A stretch of DNA of 64,000 nucleotides from Aeromonas diversa CDC 2478-85 (lineage in GTDB: Bacteria > Pseudomonadota > Gammaproteobacteria > Enterobacterales > Aeromonadaceae): NCBI RefSeq assembly GCF_000819805.1, contig NZ_CDCE01000035.1, forward strand, positions 1 through 64,000, written 5' to 3'. Position 1 is the first letter of the stretch, and the number at the start of each line of letters is the position of its first letter. Of the stretch, positions 28,015-36,781 are shown one piece after another. Made by a program: the position numbers and the translations under genes. The notes under the pieces were generated by a model, which was given only the letters and a program-made list of their open reading frames with translations, was not told where the DNA came from and did no database searches.

Positions 28015-28686
28015 TTAGCGAGCCGGTTGCCAGGCACCATTTTGGATGCCGGCGACCAGATTGTTGACCGCTTCACGAATGGCCAGATCGAGCACCTTGC
28101 CGTTGAGGGTGGAGTCGTAATCGGCGGTGCCGCCGAACCCGATCACCTCGCGGTTGGAGAGCTCAAACTCACCGGCGCCCTGTGAAGAGAAGACGACTTC
28201 AGAGGTGGTGACGTCAACCACGTTGAGGTTGACCTTGGCATAGGCGATCTGTGACTTGCCGCGGCCCAGGATGCCGAACAGCTGATGGTCGCCCACGGCT
28301 TTGCGGCCAAATTCGGTGACGTCCCCGGTGACTACATAGTCGGCGCCTTTCAGGGCCTGGGCCTGTTTCTTGAGCCCGGCTTCCGCCTGCAACTCTTCCA
28401 GGTTGGCACGATCCAGTACGCTGAAACGGCCGGTTTGCTGCAGGTGGGTGATCAGAATGGTCTTGGCCTGGCTACCGAGTCGGTCATTGCCATCGGCGAA
28501 GATGCCGCGCATGTAGCTGGAGCGGTTATCGAACTTGCCGACGGAGATCGGGCTGCGAGTGCCCTGATAGGGGGTCTGGTAGGAGGTGACCTTGGCAACT
28601 TCCAGGGTTCTGGAGGATTCGCTGGCACAACCGGCCAGCGCCATGCTCGCCGCAACGGCCAGCGCAACAACGTGAATTTTTTTCAT
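28015..28686 (-). CDS. CsgG/HfaB-family lipoprotein
   Basis: A 223-residue lipoprotein (signal peptide with LAGC, Cys20) of the CsgG family. In curli systems CsgG forms the outer-membrane secretion pore; here no curli genes are present. Visible features are ISVGKFDNRSSYMRGIF, FSVLDRANLEELQAEAGL and GADYVVTGDVTEFG, the common CsgG/HfaB core. The transmembrane hairpins that build the pore in true CsgG cannot be confirmed. It is the first gene of the three-lipoprotein operon. Confidence 0.85.
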   Translation of the reverse strand: MKKIHVVALAVAASMALAGCASESSRTLEVAKVTSYQTPYQGTRSPISVGKFDNRSSYMRGIFADGNDRLGSQAKTILITHLQQTGRFSVLDRANLEELQAEAGLKKQAQALKGADYVVTGDVTEFGRKAVGDHQLFGILGRGKSQIAYAKVNLNVVDVTTSEVVFSSQGAGEFELSNREVIGFGGTADYDSTLNGKVLDLAIREAVNNLVAGIQNGAWQPAR

Positions 28687-28777
28687 GACAGCCTTACTAA
28701 CTTTGTGATTATTAAGGTTTTTTGTGGGCGGGGCATTCTAGCTCAGTTCGGGGTCTTACGGAACCTTGTCACCAGGG

Positions 28778-29162
28778 GGCATTGAGCCCGATGTCTTGGC
28801 GAATCGGCTTCGGCCTTGAGGCGAGGACTGCGTCCTCGAAGGGGTTTCGCCTGCCCTGCGGGCCGGGGCGAGTGCCGTAGGGCGCAATGCGACGGGGAAA
28901 GTGGATGCGGCGTTGCCGCACGGGCATTCATCCCGATGCCTTGGCGAATCGGCTTCGGCCTCGAGGCGAGGACTGCGTCCTCGAAGGGGTTTCGCCTGCC
29001 CTGCGGGCCTGGGCGAGAGCCGTAGGGTGCAATCAGCGCCGGCGCAATGCACCGGGGGAGAGTAGACGCGGCATTCATCCCGATGCCTTGGCGAATCGGC
29101 TTCGGCCTCGAGGCGAGGACTGTGTCCTCGAAGGGTTTCACCTGCCCTACGGGCCGGGGCGA
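28778..29162. repeat. Three tandem repeat units of about 146 bp
   Basis: Three similar units begin with GGCATT at 28778, 28923 and 29070, a period of 145-147 bp. Each has the core CCCGATGYCTTGGCG, AATCGGCTTCGGCC, GAGGACTG(C/T)GTCCTCGAA and TGCCCT(G/A)CGGGCC. The inner GAGGAC...GTCCTC and GCCC..GGGC palindromes could fold into hairpins. The third unit runs straight into the left arm of the inverted repeat. Reading frames through them encode repeated Arg/Ala-rich peptides without start signals and are not taken as genes. Confidence 0.85.
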
Positions 29163-29385
29163 GTGACTTTTCTTTGCGTGGCCAAAGAAAAGTCACCAAA
29201 AGAAAGGCCACCCCCGCCGATTCGTGTGCTTCGCACATACCCTCGGCTCCGTCGTCGGTTCGACGGCACGCGCCGACGGTCCATCCATGGACCGGCGCCA
29301 CTCGCTCGGCATCCTTGCCTCGCGGCCTGAACCGACGCCCTCACCTCGGCAAATCAGAGGGGGCATCAATTCCGAGGCTGTAGGA
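29110..29385 (+). repeat. Left arm of an imperfect inverted repeat flanking the AT-rich island
   Basis: About 270 bp that recur, reverse-complemented, at 30931-31205. Shared landmarks in order: CGGGCCGGGGCGAGTGACTT, a hairpin (GTGACTTTTCTTTG 29163-29176 / CAAAGAAAAGTCAC 29183-29196), ACGGCACGCGCCGACGGTCC, CGCTCGGCATCC, TGCCTCGCG, CTCGGC(A/G)AATCAGAGGGGG and finally CCGAG. The middle is less conserved. The right-arm hairpin is shorter by three bases in both halves, so the stem is conserved by paired change. Confidence 0.85.
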
Positions 29386-29484
29386 GGGATGGCCACAATA
29401 TGGTCTTTCACCAGCCTCATGATGCTCAAAATGGTTGGAGGTAAAATAACTCATTAGAAGAATATAGACAGTGGATTATATTTG

Positions 29485-29513
29485 TTGACGATTGTTTTTA
29501 ATTGAGATTTAAA
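29485..29513 (+). promoter_or_regulatory. Candidate sigma-70 promoter of the GT51 gene
   Basis: TTGACG (29485-29490) and TTTAAA (29508-29513) are 17 bp apart in strongly AT-rich DNA, 48 nt upstream of the proposed start codon. The -35 is near consensus. Confidence 0.5.
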
Positions 29514-29560
29514 GTAACATAAATCATGTTTATATTGCATGGGTGATGATAGGGATTAAA

Positions 29561-30172
29561 ATGACTGCCCAACCGTTTAATACAAGGCATTATAGAAAGT
29601 TTAGACGTTTTCTGGTGGATTTGAACATGGATCTATCATATATTTCTAGTAAAATGTCTGACTGTGATTCCTATGGTGAATTCAGCGATTTAGAGTATTA
29701 CGTTATGGCTCTAGAAGATCGTCGATTCATTAGCCACTGTGGTTTCGATATCAAAGCATTTGTGAGAGAGTTAACTAAAAAAGTAAAAGGGCGGAAACAT
29801 GGTGGAGCTAGTACTATAGACATGCAAATGGTCAGGACTATCACCGGATTTAAAGATTTGACGGTGTATAGGAAGTTGTATGAGATTTTACTTTCTTGGC
29901 TTGTTAATTTTCATTTCACAAAAAAACAAATAATACGTTGTTACTTAAGAAATGCTTTCTTTGGCTCTCATCTAATTGGGGTTGAAAAGGCATCTTTTGC
30001 CATGTTTGGCAAAGCACCTTCAATGTTGAATAGAGATGAGAGTGCATTTGTGGCTGCTATGTTATTGAGGCCAAAGCCTTTATCTCCTAAAGTAGAATGG
30101 TTTGGCATTGTTAATTCAAGAGCGTCTTACGCGCAGAGTGCTAGGGTTTTTGTGAAAGAGAGCACGAAATAG
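29561..30172 (+). CDS. Stand-alone GT51 transglycosylase domain protein, no visible anchor
   Basis: A 203-residue protein in AT-rich DNA. It matches the glycosyltransferase 51 domain of penicillin-binding proteins and MtgA, which polymerises lipid II. Motifs: EDRRF (52-56, first catalytic Glu52), GGASTIDMQ (81-89, in place of GGSTITQQ), YRKLYE (103-108, second Glu108), KKQIIRCYLRN (121-131) and FGKAPSMLNRDESAFVAAML. Both Glu are kept, so activity is possible. The anchor helix and signal peptide of MtgA are missing: the N-terminus is basic and polar. The ATG at 29561 has AGGGA upstream; GTG 29543 is an alternative. Base composition is unlike the neighbours, indicating transfer. Its 3' end overlaps the opposite gene by 57 nt. 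Confidence 0.75.
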   Translation: MTAQPFNTRHYRKFRRFLVDLNMDLSYISSKMSDCDSYGEFSDLEYYVMALEDRRFISHCGFDIKAFVRELTKKVKGRKHGGASTIDMQMVRTITGFKDLTVYRKLYEILLSWLVNFHFTKKQIIRCYLRNAFFGSHLIGVEKASFAMFGKAPSMLNRDESAFVAAMLLRPKPLSPKVEWFGIVNSRASYAQSARVFVKESTK

Positions 30173-30769
30173 AGTCCAACTTGATGCTTTATTTAAGTTA
30201 AGAGCGTTTAGCGCCTCTGTATCACCATCCATGATTCTATCCCAACGAATATTGGAATGTTTTATTATCTCTGACGATATTCTTCTTGTCTCTGTGAATG
30301 CGATGTCGAGATGCATTTTCCCTGACAGAATCAGGTTGCTCGAGTGCCCATTCAAAACAAGGTTATAAATCGCAGTGTGAGCTCCCCTGAAATTGTTGTG
30401 GATGTTTTTTTCAATGTCTCTTGCACAGTCATACATATTAATGCTGTAGAGCTCTATGAATAATGGGTTCAAGTTTTCATTCCATGCGTCCTTTGATTTT
30501 TTATACTCATCCCTAGCTTGGTTTATTAGTTCGCCATTGTCTTTGATAGGCGAACTAGCTAACGTGTCAAGTAATAGTCGGCTATAGTATATACGCTCTC
30601 CGGACATTTTCTCCAAGAGTTTGGCAATTTCTACGAGCCTATCAATCTCTCGCTCTGAACGACTGGTTTTTATCTGGTGCAGGAAGCTTTTTTCTTGGAA
30701 TTTATTAGATACATAAAGACCAATTACACCTGTCAAAATAAAACTTAGGATTGTATTTGTTAATTCCAT
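30116..30769 (-). CDS. Membrane-anchored helical protein of unknown function
   Basis: A 217-residue protein with one N-terminal transmembrane segment (about 5-22, TILSFILTGVIGLYVSNKF), then a charged, mostly helical region. It could form a coiled coil around EREIDRLVEIAKLLEKM (39-55) and has a basic C-terminus. A TAA lies directly before the ATG, fixing the start; no clear ribosome binding site is seen. The layout (one helix, cytoplasmic helical domain) recalls small membrane proteins of phage-defence islands, but I find no named domain. AT-rich like its neighbour and convergent with it. Confidence 0.65.
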   Translation of the reverse strand: MELTNTILSFILTGVIGLYVSNKFQEKSFLHQIKTSRSEREIDRLVEIAKLLEKMSGERIYYSRLLLDTLASSPIKDNGELINQARDEYKKSKDAWNENLNPLFIELYSINMYDCARDIEKNIHNNFRGAHTAIYNLVLNGHSSNLILSGKMHLDIAFTETRRISSEIIKHSNIRWDRIMDGDTEALNALNLNKASSWTLFRALFHKNPSTLRVRRS

Positions 30770-30930
30770 TTAGCGCTGATACCCATTTGAATTTATGATT
30801 ACTATATCTTCACTATGATGCCTGTTCAACATGCGTGGAATTAGAAGCAAGTTTGATAGAGAAATCAGAGAGTCAGTATTTGTATTTGCCACGTGGCAGT
30901 TAGAACGAGTTGAGGGTTTCCCCTTCAAGT

Positions 30931-31205
30931 ATGGGGGGCTCGGTATTGGCTCCCCCTCTGATTCGCCGAGGCGAGGCCGGTTGTCCAGGTCGCGAGGCAG
31001 GGATGCCGAGCGAGCGGCGGCGGGACAGGGATGGACCGTCGGCGCGTGCCGTTGGACAAACGGGTGAGGCGAGGGGACCCGACGCAAGTCGGGCGGATCA
31101 GTGGGGGAAGGCCTTCTTGGTGACTTCTTGGGCCTGCAAGAAGTCACTCGCCCCGGCCCGCAGGGCGGGCGAAACCTCGTCGAGGGCGGAGCCCTCGTGT
31201 CTTGT
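30931..31205 (-). repeat. Right arm of the inverted repeat flanking the island
   Basis: Reverse-complement partner of 29110-29385. The hairpin here is GTGACTTCTTG (31120-31130) / CAAGAAGTCAC (31137-31147). The outer edge contains CGGCCCGCAGGGCGGGCGAAACC. The stretch 30770-30930 between this arm and the membrane-protein gene is AT-rich, holds no gene I can support and must contain that gene's promoter. 31206-31243 shows nothing recognisable. Confidence 0.85.
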
Positions 31206-31243
31206 GCGGCGGCGCTATGCTGCCACTGCCAAAGGACAATAAA

Positions 31244-31265
31244 AAAGGCGCCCGAAGGCGCCTTT
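31244..31265 (-). terminator. Terminator of glyQ-glyS
   Basis: Perfect 9-bp stem AAAGGCGCC (31244-31252) / GGCGCCTTT (31257-31265); on the minus strand it is followed by a run of U, 15 nt after the glyS stop. Confidence 0.88.
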
Positions 31266-31280
31266 CTGATCTCGGCTGCG

Positions 31281-33350
31281 TTACTGCAGCAGCGAGATAT
31301 CCGCGACTTGCAGGAACAGGTTGCGCAGATTGTTCAGCAGCGCCAGACGGTTGGCCTTGAGGGCCTCGTCGTCGGCCATCACCATGACTTCGTTGAAGAA
31401 GGTGTCGACCGGCTCGCGCAGGGCGGCCAGACGGGTGAGGGCAGCCTGATAGTCACCGGCGGCGAACAGCGGGGCCAGTTCGGCTTGCAGTTCGGCAACC
31501 TGGGTGGCCAGGGCCTTCTCGGCGGCATCGACCAGCAGCTCCGGTTTGACGGCAGTCGGCAGTTCGCCTTCGACCTTGGCCAGAATGTTGCTCACGCGCT
31601 TGTTGGCGGCGGCCAGGGCCAGGGCGGCATCCAGGGTGCGGAAGTGGCTCACGGCCTTGACGCGGCGATCGAAGTCGAGCGGACGGGTCGGGCGGCGGGC
31701 CAGCACGGCCAGCACCACGTCGGCAGCTATGCCTTCGTCCTGATAGGCGGCGCGGAAGCGGCCCAGCATGAAGTCGACCACGTCGGTGACGACACTCTTG
31801 TGGGTGAGCTTGTCACCGTAGACGCTGACGGCCTCTTCGACCAGCTCCACCAGATCCAGGTCCAGCTGCTTCTCGGTCATGATGCGCAGGGCACCGATGG
31901 CGGCGCGGCGCAGGGCGAACGGGTCCTTGTCACCCTTGGGCAGCATGCCGATGCCGAAGATACCGGCCAGGGTGTCGAACTTGTCGGCCAGCGCCACGGC
32001 GCAGGAGACCAGGCCGGCGGGCAGGGCATCGCCGGCGAAGCGCGGCATGTACTGCTCGTTCAGGGCCAGCGCCACCGCTTCGGCTTCGCCGTCGTGACGG
32101 GCGTAGTGCATGCCCATGACACCCTGGGTGTCGGTGAACTCGCTGACCATGTTGGTCATCAGATCGCACTTGGAGAGCAGACCGGCGCGCTGGGCCTGGC
32201 CCACGTCGGCACCGACCTTGGCGGCGATAAAGCCGGCCATGGCCTCGATACGGGCGGCCTTGGCGCGCACGGTACCCAGCTGCTGCTGGAACAGCACGGT
32301 CTCGAGGCGCGGCAGGCGGGAGGCCAGGGTCTGCTTGAGGTCGGTCTTGAAGAAGAACTCGGCGTCAGACAGGCGCGGACGCACCACCTTCTCGTTACCG
32401 CTGATGATCTGGCTCGGGTCTTTGGACTCGATGTTGGTGACGAAGATGAACTTCGGCAGCAGCTTGCCGCTCCGGTCGTAGACCGGGAAGTACTTCTGGT
32501 CACCCTTCATGGTGTGCACCAGGGCCTCGGCCGGCACGGCCAGGAACTTCTCTTCGAAGTTGGCGGTCAGCACCACAGGCCACTCGACCAGGGCGGTGAC
32601 CTCTTCCAGCAGGGCGTCGTCCAGATCGGCCACGCCACCGAAGGCGGCGGCGGCCGCTTCGACGTCGGCCTTGATCTTGGCCTTGCGCGCCATAAAGTCG
32701 GCGATGACCATGCCGCGCTCCTGCAGGATCTGCGGGTACTGGTCGGCAGACTCAATGGTCAGTTCCGGCTCGCCCATAAAGCGGTGACCGCGCAGGGTGC
32801 GGGCAGAGTCGATACCCAGGATGTGGGCGGGCACCAAGTCGCCGTCCAGCAGCAGGGTCACGGTAAAGACCGGACGCACGAACTGGATGGTCTTGTCGCC
32901 CCAGCGCATCATCTTGGGGATGGGCAGCTTGGCCAGAGATGAAGCTACCAGCTCACCCAGCAGATCTTTGGCCGGACGGCCTTCGACCTTGGCGGTGTGG
33001 ACCAGCCACTCCCCCTTGTCGGTGACCAGGCGCTCGGCCTGCTCGACTGTGATGCCGTTGCCACGGGCCCAGCCTTCGGCGGCCTTGGTTGGCTTGCCGT
33101 CGGCATCGAACGCCTGGGCCACGGCCGGGCCGCGTTTCTCGACGCTCTTGCTCGGCTGCTCGGCGGCGAGGCCGAACACCTTGAGCGCCAGACGGCGCGG
33201 GGAGGCAAACCACTCGACGTCGCCGAAGGCCAGATCGGCCTTGGTCAGCTCGGCTTTGAAGTTGTCGGCAAAGGCTTCGGCCAGGGAGCGCAGGGCCTTG
33301 GGCGGCAGCTCGGCCGTGCCGATCTCTACCAGAAATGTATGTTGTGCCAT
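31281..33350 (-). CDS. glyS: Glycyl-tRNA synthetase beta subunit
   Basis: Large subunit of the alpha2beta2 glycyl-tRNA synthetase, 689 residues as in E. coli. It opens with [20 protein letters not shown], has the HD-like central region ([22 protein letters not shown], where the family carries a degenerate HD domain) and ends in an anticodon-binding helical domain ([19 protein letters not shown]). It binds tRNA(Gly), while GlyQ holds the catalytic centre. It follows glyQ by 9 nt. Confidence 0.97.
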   Translation of the reverse strand: MAQHTFLVEIGTAELPPKALRSLAEAFADNFKAELTKADLAFGDVEWFASPRRLALKVFGLAAEQPSKSVEKRGPAVAQAFDADGKPTKAAEGWARGNGITVEQAERLVTDKGEWLVHTAKVEGRPAKDLLGELVASSLAKLPIPKMMRWGDKTIQFVRPVFTVTLLLDGDLVPAHILGIDSARTLRGHRFMGEPELTIESADQYPQILQERGMVIADFMARKAKIKADVEAAAAAFGGVADLDDALLEEVTALVEWPVVLTANFEEKFLAVPAEALVHTMKGDQKYFPVYDRSGKLLPKFIFVTNIESKDPSQIISGNEKVVRPRLSDAEFFFKTDLKQTLASRLPRLETVLFQQQLGTVRAKAARIEAMAGFIAAKVGADVGQAQRAGLLSKCDLMTNMVSEFTDTQGVMGMHYARHDGEAEAVALALNEQYMPRFAGDALPAGLVSCAVALADKFDTLAGIFGIGMLPKGDKDPFALRRAAIGALRIMTEKQLDLDLVELVEEAVSVYGDKLTHKSVVTDVVDFMLGRFRAAYQDEGIAADVVLAVLARRPTRPLDFDRRVKAVSHFRTLDAALALAAANKRVSNILAKVEGELPTAVKPELLVDAAEKALATQVAELQAELAPLFAAGDYQAALTRLAALREPVDTFFNEVMVMADDEALKANRLALLNNLRNLFLQVADISLLQ

Positions 33351-33359
33351 GTCCGTTCC

Positions 33360-34289
33360 TTAACCTTGCTTGTTCTCGTTGCTGCCACGTTGGCACATCG
33401 GGAAGCCCAGCGCTTCGCGGGAGGCGTAATAGGCCTCGGCCACGGCCTTGGTCAGGGTGCGAATGCGCAGTATGTAGCGCTGACGCTCGGTGACCGAGAT
33501 GGCCTTGCGGGCATCCAGCAGGTTGAAGGAGTGAGCGGCCTTGAGGATACGCTCGTAGGCCGGCAGCGGCAGCGGCTTCTCCAGCGCCAGCAGATTCTGG
33601 GCTTCCTTCTCGTACTGCTCGAAGCAGTGGAACAGGAACTCCACGTCGGCGTGCTCGAAGTTGTAGGTGGACTGCTCCACCTCGTTCTGGTGGAAGACGT
33701 CGCCGTAGGTGGTCTTGCCCAGCGGGCCGTCAGACCAGACCAGGTCATAGACGCTGTCGACGCCCTGGATGTACATGGCCAGACGCTCGAGGCCGTAGGT
33801 GATCTCGCCGGTGACCGGCTTGCACTCCAGGCCGCCTACCTGCTGGAAGTAGGTGAACTGGGTCACTTCCATGCCGTTGAGCCACACTTCCCAGCCCAGA
33901 CCCCAGGCGCCCAGGGTCGGGTTTTCCCAGTTGTCTTCGACGAAACGGATGTCATGCACCTGCGGGTCCATCCCCAGCTCTTTCAGGGAGCCCAGGTAGA
34001 GCTCCTGGATGTTGTCCGGAGAGGGCTTGATGATGACCTGGAACTGGTAGTAGTGCTGCAGACGGTTCGGGTTCTCGCCGTAGCGGCCGTCGGTCGGGCG
34101 GCGGGAAGGCTGCACATAGGCGCAGGCGATGGGCTCGGGGCCCAGGGCGCGCAGGCAGGTCATCGGGTGGGAGGTACCGGCACCCACCTCCATGTCCAGC
34201 GGCTGAATAATGGTACAGCCCTGGCGGGACCAGTAGTCCTGCAGCTGCAGGATCAGGCCCTGAAAGGTTTTGACATCGAATTTTTGCAT
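33360..34289 (-). CDS. glyQ: Glycyl-tRNA synthetase alpha subunit
   Basis: Catalytic subunit (309 residues) that makes glycyl-adenylate. Class II motifs are visible, including [18 protein letters not shown] and [19 protein letters not shown], and the segment [19 protein letters not shown] near the start is highly conserved. It is the first gene of the glyQ-glyS operon; tag is divergent 81 nt away. Confidence 0.97.
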   Translation of the reverse strand: MQKFDVKTFQGLILQLQDYWSRQGCTIIQPLDMEVGAGTSHPMTCLRALGPEPIACAYVQPSRRPTDGRYGENPNRLQHYYQFQVIIKPSPDNIQELYLGSLKELGMDPQVHDIRFVEDNWENPTLGAWGLGWEVWLNGMEVTQFTYFQQVGGLECKPVTGEITYGLERLAMYIQGVDSVYDLVWSDGPLGKTTYGDVFHQNEVEQSTYNFEHADVEFLFHCFEQYEKEAQNLLALEKPLPLPAYERILKAAHSFNLLDARKAISVTERQRYILRIRTLTKAVAEAYYASREALGFPMCQRGSNENKQG

Positions 34290-34370
34290 GGCTTGGATTT
34301 CGCGCGAAATTGCTGAAATTGAACCGAAAGAGTATACCGTCTGGCATGGTCGGATAATAGGCGAAATTAC

Positions 34371-34967
34371 ATGAGCACCGAATTGGCCCTACGTTGTGCC
34401 TGGGTAACCCGGGATCCCGAATACATCGAGTACCACGATCGGCAGTGGGGGCGCCCGGTGCGCGACGGCCGTGAACTGTTTGCCAAGCTCTGCCTCGACG
34501 GGCAGCAGGCTGGGCTGTCGTGGATCACCATCCTGAAGCGCACGCCCGGCTACTATCGGGCCTTCGCCGACTTCGATCCCGTGGCCATCTCCGCCTTCGG
34601 CGAGGCCGACGTGGAGCGCCTGATGCAAGACACCGGCATCATCCGCAACCGCCTCAAGGTCGCGTCGATCATCAAAAATGCCCGCGCCTATCTGGCCATG
34701 GAGGCCGAGGGTGTCGACTTTGTCGACTTCCTGTGGGACTTCGTCGGCGGCGCCCCCATCGTCAACCTGCGTCAGGGCAGCGGCGATATCCCGGCCACCT
34801 CAGCGGAGTCGGATGCCATGTCCAAGGCGCTGAAAAAACGCGGCTTCACCTTCGTCGGCAGCACCATCTGTTACGCCTTCATGCAGGCGGTGGGGATGGT
34901 GAACGATCATCTGGTGAGCTGCCCCTGCCATGCGGCCTGTCAGGCAGACTGGTCCCCGGCGCCCTAG
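34371..34967 (+). CDS. tag: DNA-3-methyladenine glycosylase I
   Basis: Base-excision repair enzyme removing 3-methyladenine. The 198-residue protein has [19 protein letters not shown] at the start, the [14 protein letters not shown] segment with the Glu-to-Gln variation common in the family, the HhH-like [15 protein letters not shown] helix pair and C-terminal [11 protein letters not shown]. Cys and His residues for zinc binding are present near both ends (Cys9, His22, His and Cys in [11 protein letters not shown]). A terminator follows. Confidence 0.93.
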   Translation: MSTELALRCAWVTRDPEYIEYHDRQWGRPVRDGRELFAKLCLDGQQAGLSWITILKRTPGYYRAFADFDPVAISAFGEADVERLMQDTGIIRNRLKVASIIKNARAYLAMEAEGVDFVDFLWDFVGGAPIVNLRQGSGDIPATSAESDAMSKALKKRGFTFVGSTICYAFMQAVGMVNDHLVSCPCHAACQADWSPAP

Positions 34968-34988
34968 GGGCGGCGACGATCGTAAAAA

Positions 34989-35015
34989 AACGGGGAGGCC
35001 TGCGGCCTCCCCGTT
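34989..35015. terminator. Bidirectional terminator after tag
   Basis: Perfect 12-bp stem AACGGGGAGGCC (34989-35000) / GGCCTCCCCGTT (35004-35015) with flanking A and T runs. Confidence 0.9.
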
Positions 35016-35029
35016 TTGTCAGGCCCGCC

Positions 35030-35575
35030 TCAGTGGCCGAGGGCGGCGCAGATCTCGGCGGTGCCGAGCAGGCGTGCGAAGGGGCCGGCCAGGGTGGCGT
35101 TGTGGTGGGCTATGATGTCGCTCGCCGCGAGTTGCGGGGTCTCCATGCAGGTGTGGGCGTCGCTCGCCAGCACCACGGCGTAGCCGAGATCGGCGCCGGC
35201 CCGGCAGCTGGTGTCGACGCAGTACTGGGTCTTCATGCCGCAGACGATCAGGCTCCGCACCCCGAGTTCGCTCAGCCACTCGTGCAGGGCGGTGCCGTTA
35301 AAGGCGCTGGGGCGCTGCTTGTCGAACACCCGGGCGCCGGGCTCCAGGGCCAGCTCGGGCAGCAGTTGCCAGGCCGGGCTCCCCTCGGCGATGGGGCTGC
35401 CGGCGGGTCCGGTGTGGCGCACCGCCAGCACGGGGTGGCCGGCCGCGTGGACGGTCCGGATCAGGCGATTGATGTTGGCCAGGGTGGCGCCGCCGGCGTG
35501 GGGGGCGTCCGGGCCGTGAAACAGGCCCACCTGCATGTCGATGACGAGCAGGGCGGGGTTAGGCAGAGATAGCAT
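35030..35575 (-). CDS. Isochorismatase-like cysteine hydrolase
   Basis: A 181-residue soluble hydrolase. The catalytic triad of the family is complete: Asp13 in LLVIDMQVG, Lys86 in VFDKQRPSAF and Cys119 in KTQYCVDTSCRAG. Substrate could be nicotinamide, a ureidoacrylate-like amide or another small amide; true isochorismatases are longer and carry different contacts. It stands alone, closed by the terminator shared with tag. Confidence 0.87.
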   Translation of the reverse strand: MLSLPNPALLVIDMQVGLFHGPDAPHAGGATLANINRLIRTVHAAGHPVLAVRHTGPAGSPIAEGSPAWQLLPELALEPGARVFDKQRPSAFNGTALHEWLSELGVRSLIVCGMKTQYCVDTSCRAGADLGYAVVLASDAHTCMETPQLAASDIIAHHNATLAGPFARLLGTAEICAALGH

Positions 35576-35766
35576 GGTCTGGGCTCCGTGAGTGGGGGCC
35601 TCTTACACTGGCTGGCCGGGGCCTGAACGGCAACTCCGCAGATGGGGCGTGCGCGAAAAAACAGCATTCGGCACGACCGTTAAGGCCAGCGTCAGACAGT
35701 GGCGCAGCCTTGATCTACAATCGACGCCCCGGCACGGTGCCGGCCTGATTTATCTGAGGTTTTTTC

Positions 35767-36423
35767 ATGCGAGCCAAGACTCTGGTGCCCGTTCTGGCAC
35801 TGACCATCGCCGTATCCGGCTGTACCACCAACCCCTATACCGGTGAAGAGCAGACCGCCAAGGCGGTCTGGGGCTCTCTGGCCGGTGCCGCGGCCGGCGC
35901 CGCCGTGGGGGCTCTCTCCTCCAGCAAGGGCGATCGCAAGAAGGGGATCCTGACCGGCGTGGCCGCCGGCGCGGCCCTCGGCGGCGGCATCGGCTACTAC
36001 ATGGACGTGCAGGAGGCCAAGCTGCGCGACAAGCTCAGGGGCACTGGCGTCAGCGTGACCCGCAGCGGCGACCAGCTGATCCTCAACATGCCCAACAACG
36101 TCACCTTCGACAGCTCCAGCGCCCAGCTCAAACCGGCCGGCGCCAACACCCTGTCCGGCGTCGCCATGGTGGTGGGTGAGTTCGACAAGACCCGCCTCAA
36201 CGTGGTCGGTCACACCGACAGCACCGGCTCGCGCGATCTGAACATGCGCCTCTCCCAGCAGCGTGCCGATGCGGTCGCCAACCAGCTGATCGCCAGCGGC
36301 GTGGCGGGCTCGCGCATCGCCACCACTGGCGTGGGCCCGTCTCAGCCGGTCGCCAGCAACAGCACAGCCGAAGGCAAGGCGCAGAACCGCCGCGTCACCA
36401 TCACCCTGACCCCGGTGGGCTGA
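35767..36423 (+). CDS. yiaD: OmpA-family outer-membrane lipoprotein YiaD
   Basis: A 218-residue lipoprotein with lipobox VSGC (Cys19), a glycine-zipper region (GSLAGAAAGAAVGALSSSKG and GVAAGAALGGGIGYYMDVQ, about 36-80) and a C-terminal OmpA peptidoglycan-binding domain (DSSSAQLKPAGANTL, GHTDSTGSRDLNMRLSQQRA and NRRVTITLTP). It matches E. coli YiaD almost throughout, including MDVQEAKLRDKLRGTGVSVT. It ties the outer membrane to the wall. Confidence 0.93.
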   Translation: MRAKTLVPVLALTIAVSGCTTNPYTGEEQTAKAVWGSLAGAAAGAAVGALSSSKGDRKKGILTGVAAGAALGGGIGYYMDVQEAKLRDKLRGTGVSVTRSGDQLILNMPNNVTFDSSSAQLKPAGANTLSGVAMVVGEFDKTRLNVVGHTDSTGSRDLNMRLSQQRADAVANQLIASGVAGSRIATTGVGPSQPVASNSTAEGKAQNRRVTITLTPVG

Positions 36424-36449
36424 CAGGGCCGGTCGCCAGGACGAGGATG

Positions 36450-36471
36450 AGAGGGGGCTGCGGCCCCCTCT
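36450..36471 (+). terminator. Terminator of yiaD
   Basis: Perfect 9-bp stem AGAGGGGGC (36450-36458) / GCCCCCTCT (36463-36471) with loop TGCG; only a weak T-run follows. Confidence 0.75.
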
Positions 36472-36781
36472 GTATTGGTCTGGATTCAAGAGGGCACAGA
36501 TTGCGATCCGGTGCCGAGAGCAGGGTCACAGGGGAAAAGAGAGTTAGGTTGATCCCCTTCAAATTTTTCGATAAATATTCGGCTGTTTGCAGATTAATAT
36601 TTGCATCAGACCCAGGATATCGGGTTATTTTTGGAATGTTGTATTGTTGTGACAGGATGTCGTCACCTTTTGCCGTAGGTTGTCTACGTCCCGTCCCCTT
36701 GCAGGTGTCAGCCACCTGATCCATTCCTATCGCCTCTCACGACGGGGCGAGCACTCCAGACCATAACAAAAGGATGTACAC
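36472..36781 (+). promoter_or_regulatory. AT-rich control region upstream of the TRAP transporter
   Basis: About 310 nt without a credible gene. The central part (36550-36660) is AT-rich and contains a short direct repeat of TTTGCA (in TTTGCAGATTAATATTTGCA). It presumably holds the promoter of the TAXI-TRAP operon. I could not assign -35 and -10 boxes. Confidence 0.4.

Noticed and set aside
28743-29301. Minus-strand frames through the tandem repeats
   Set aside because: They encode repeated Arg/Ala-rich peptides that follow the DNA period, lack start signals and match nothing.
31101-32942. Long open frame (613 codons) on the plus strand
   Set aside because: It is antisense to glyS; GC-rich codon use leaves the opposite frame open. 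Its sequence is low-complexity Gly/Gln/His-rich with no family match.
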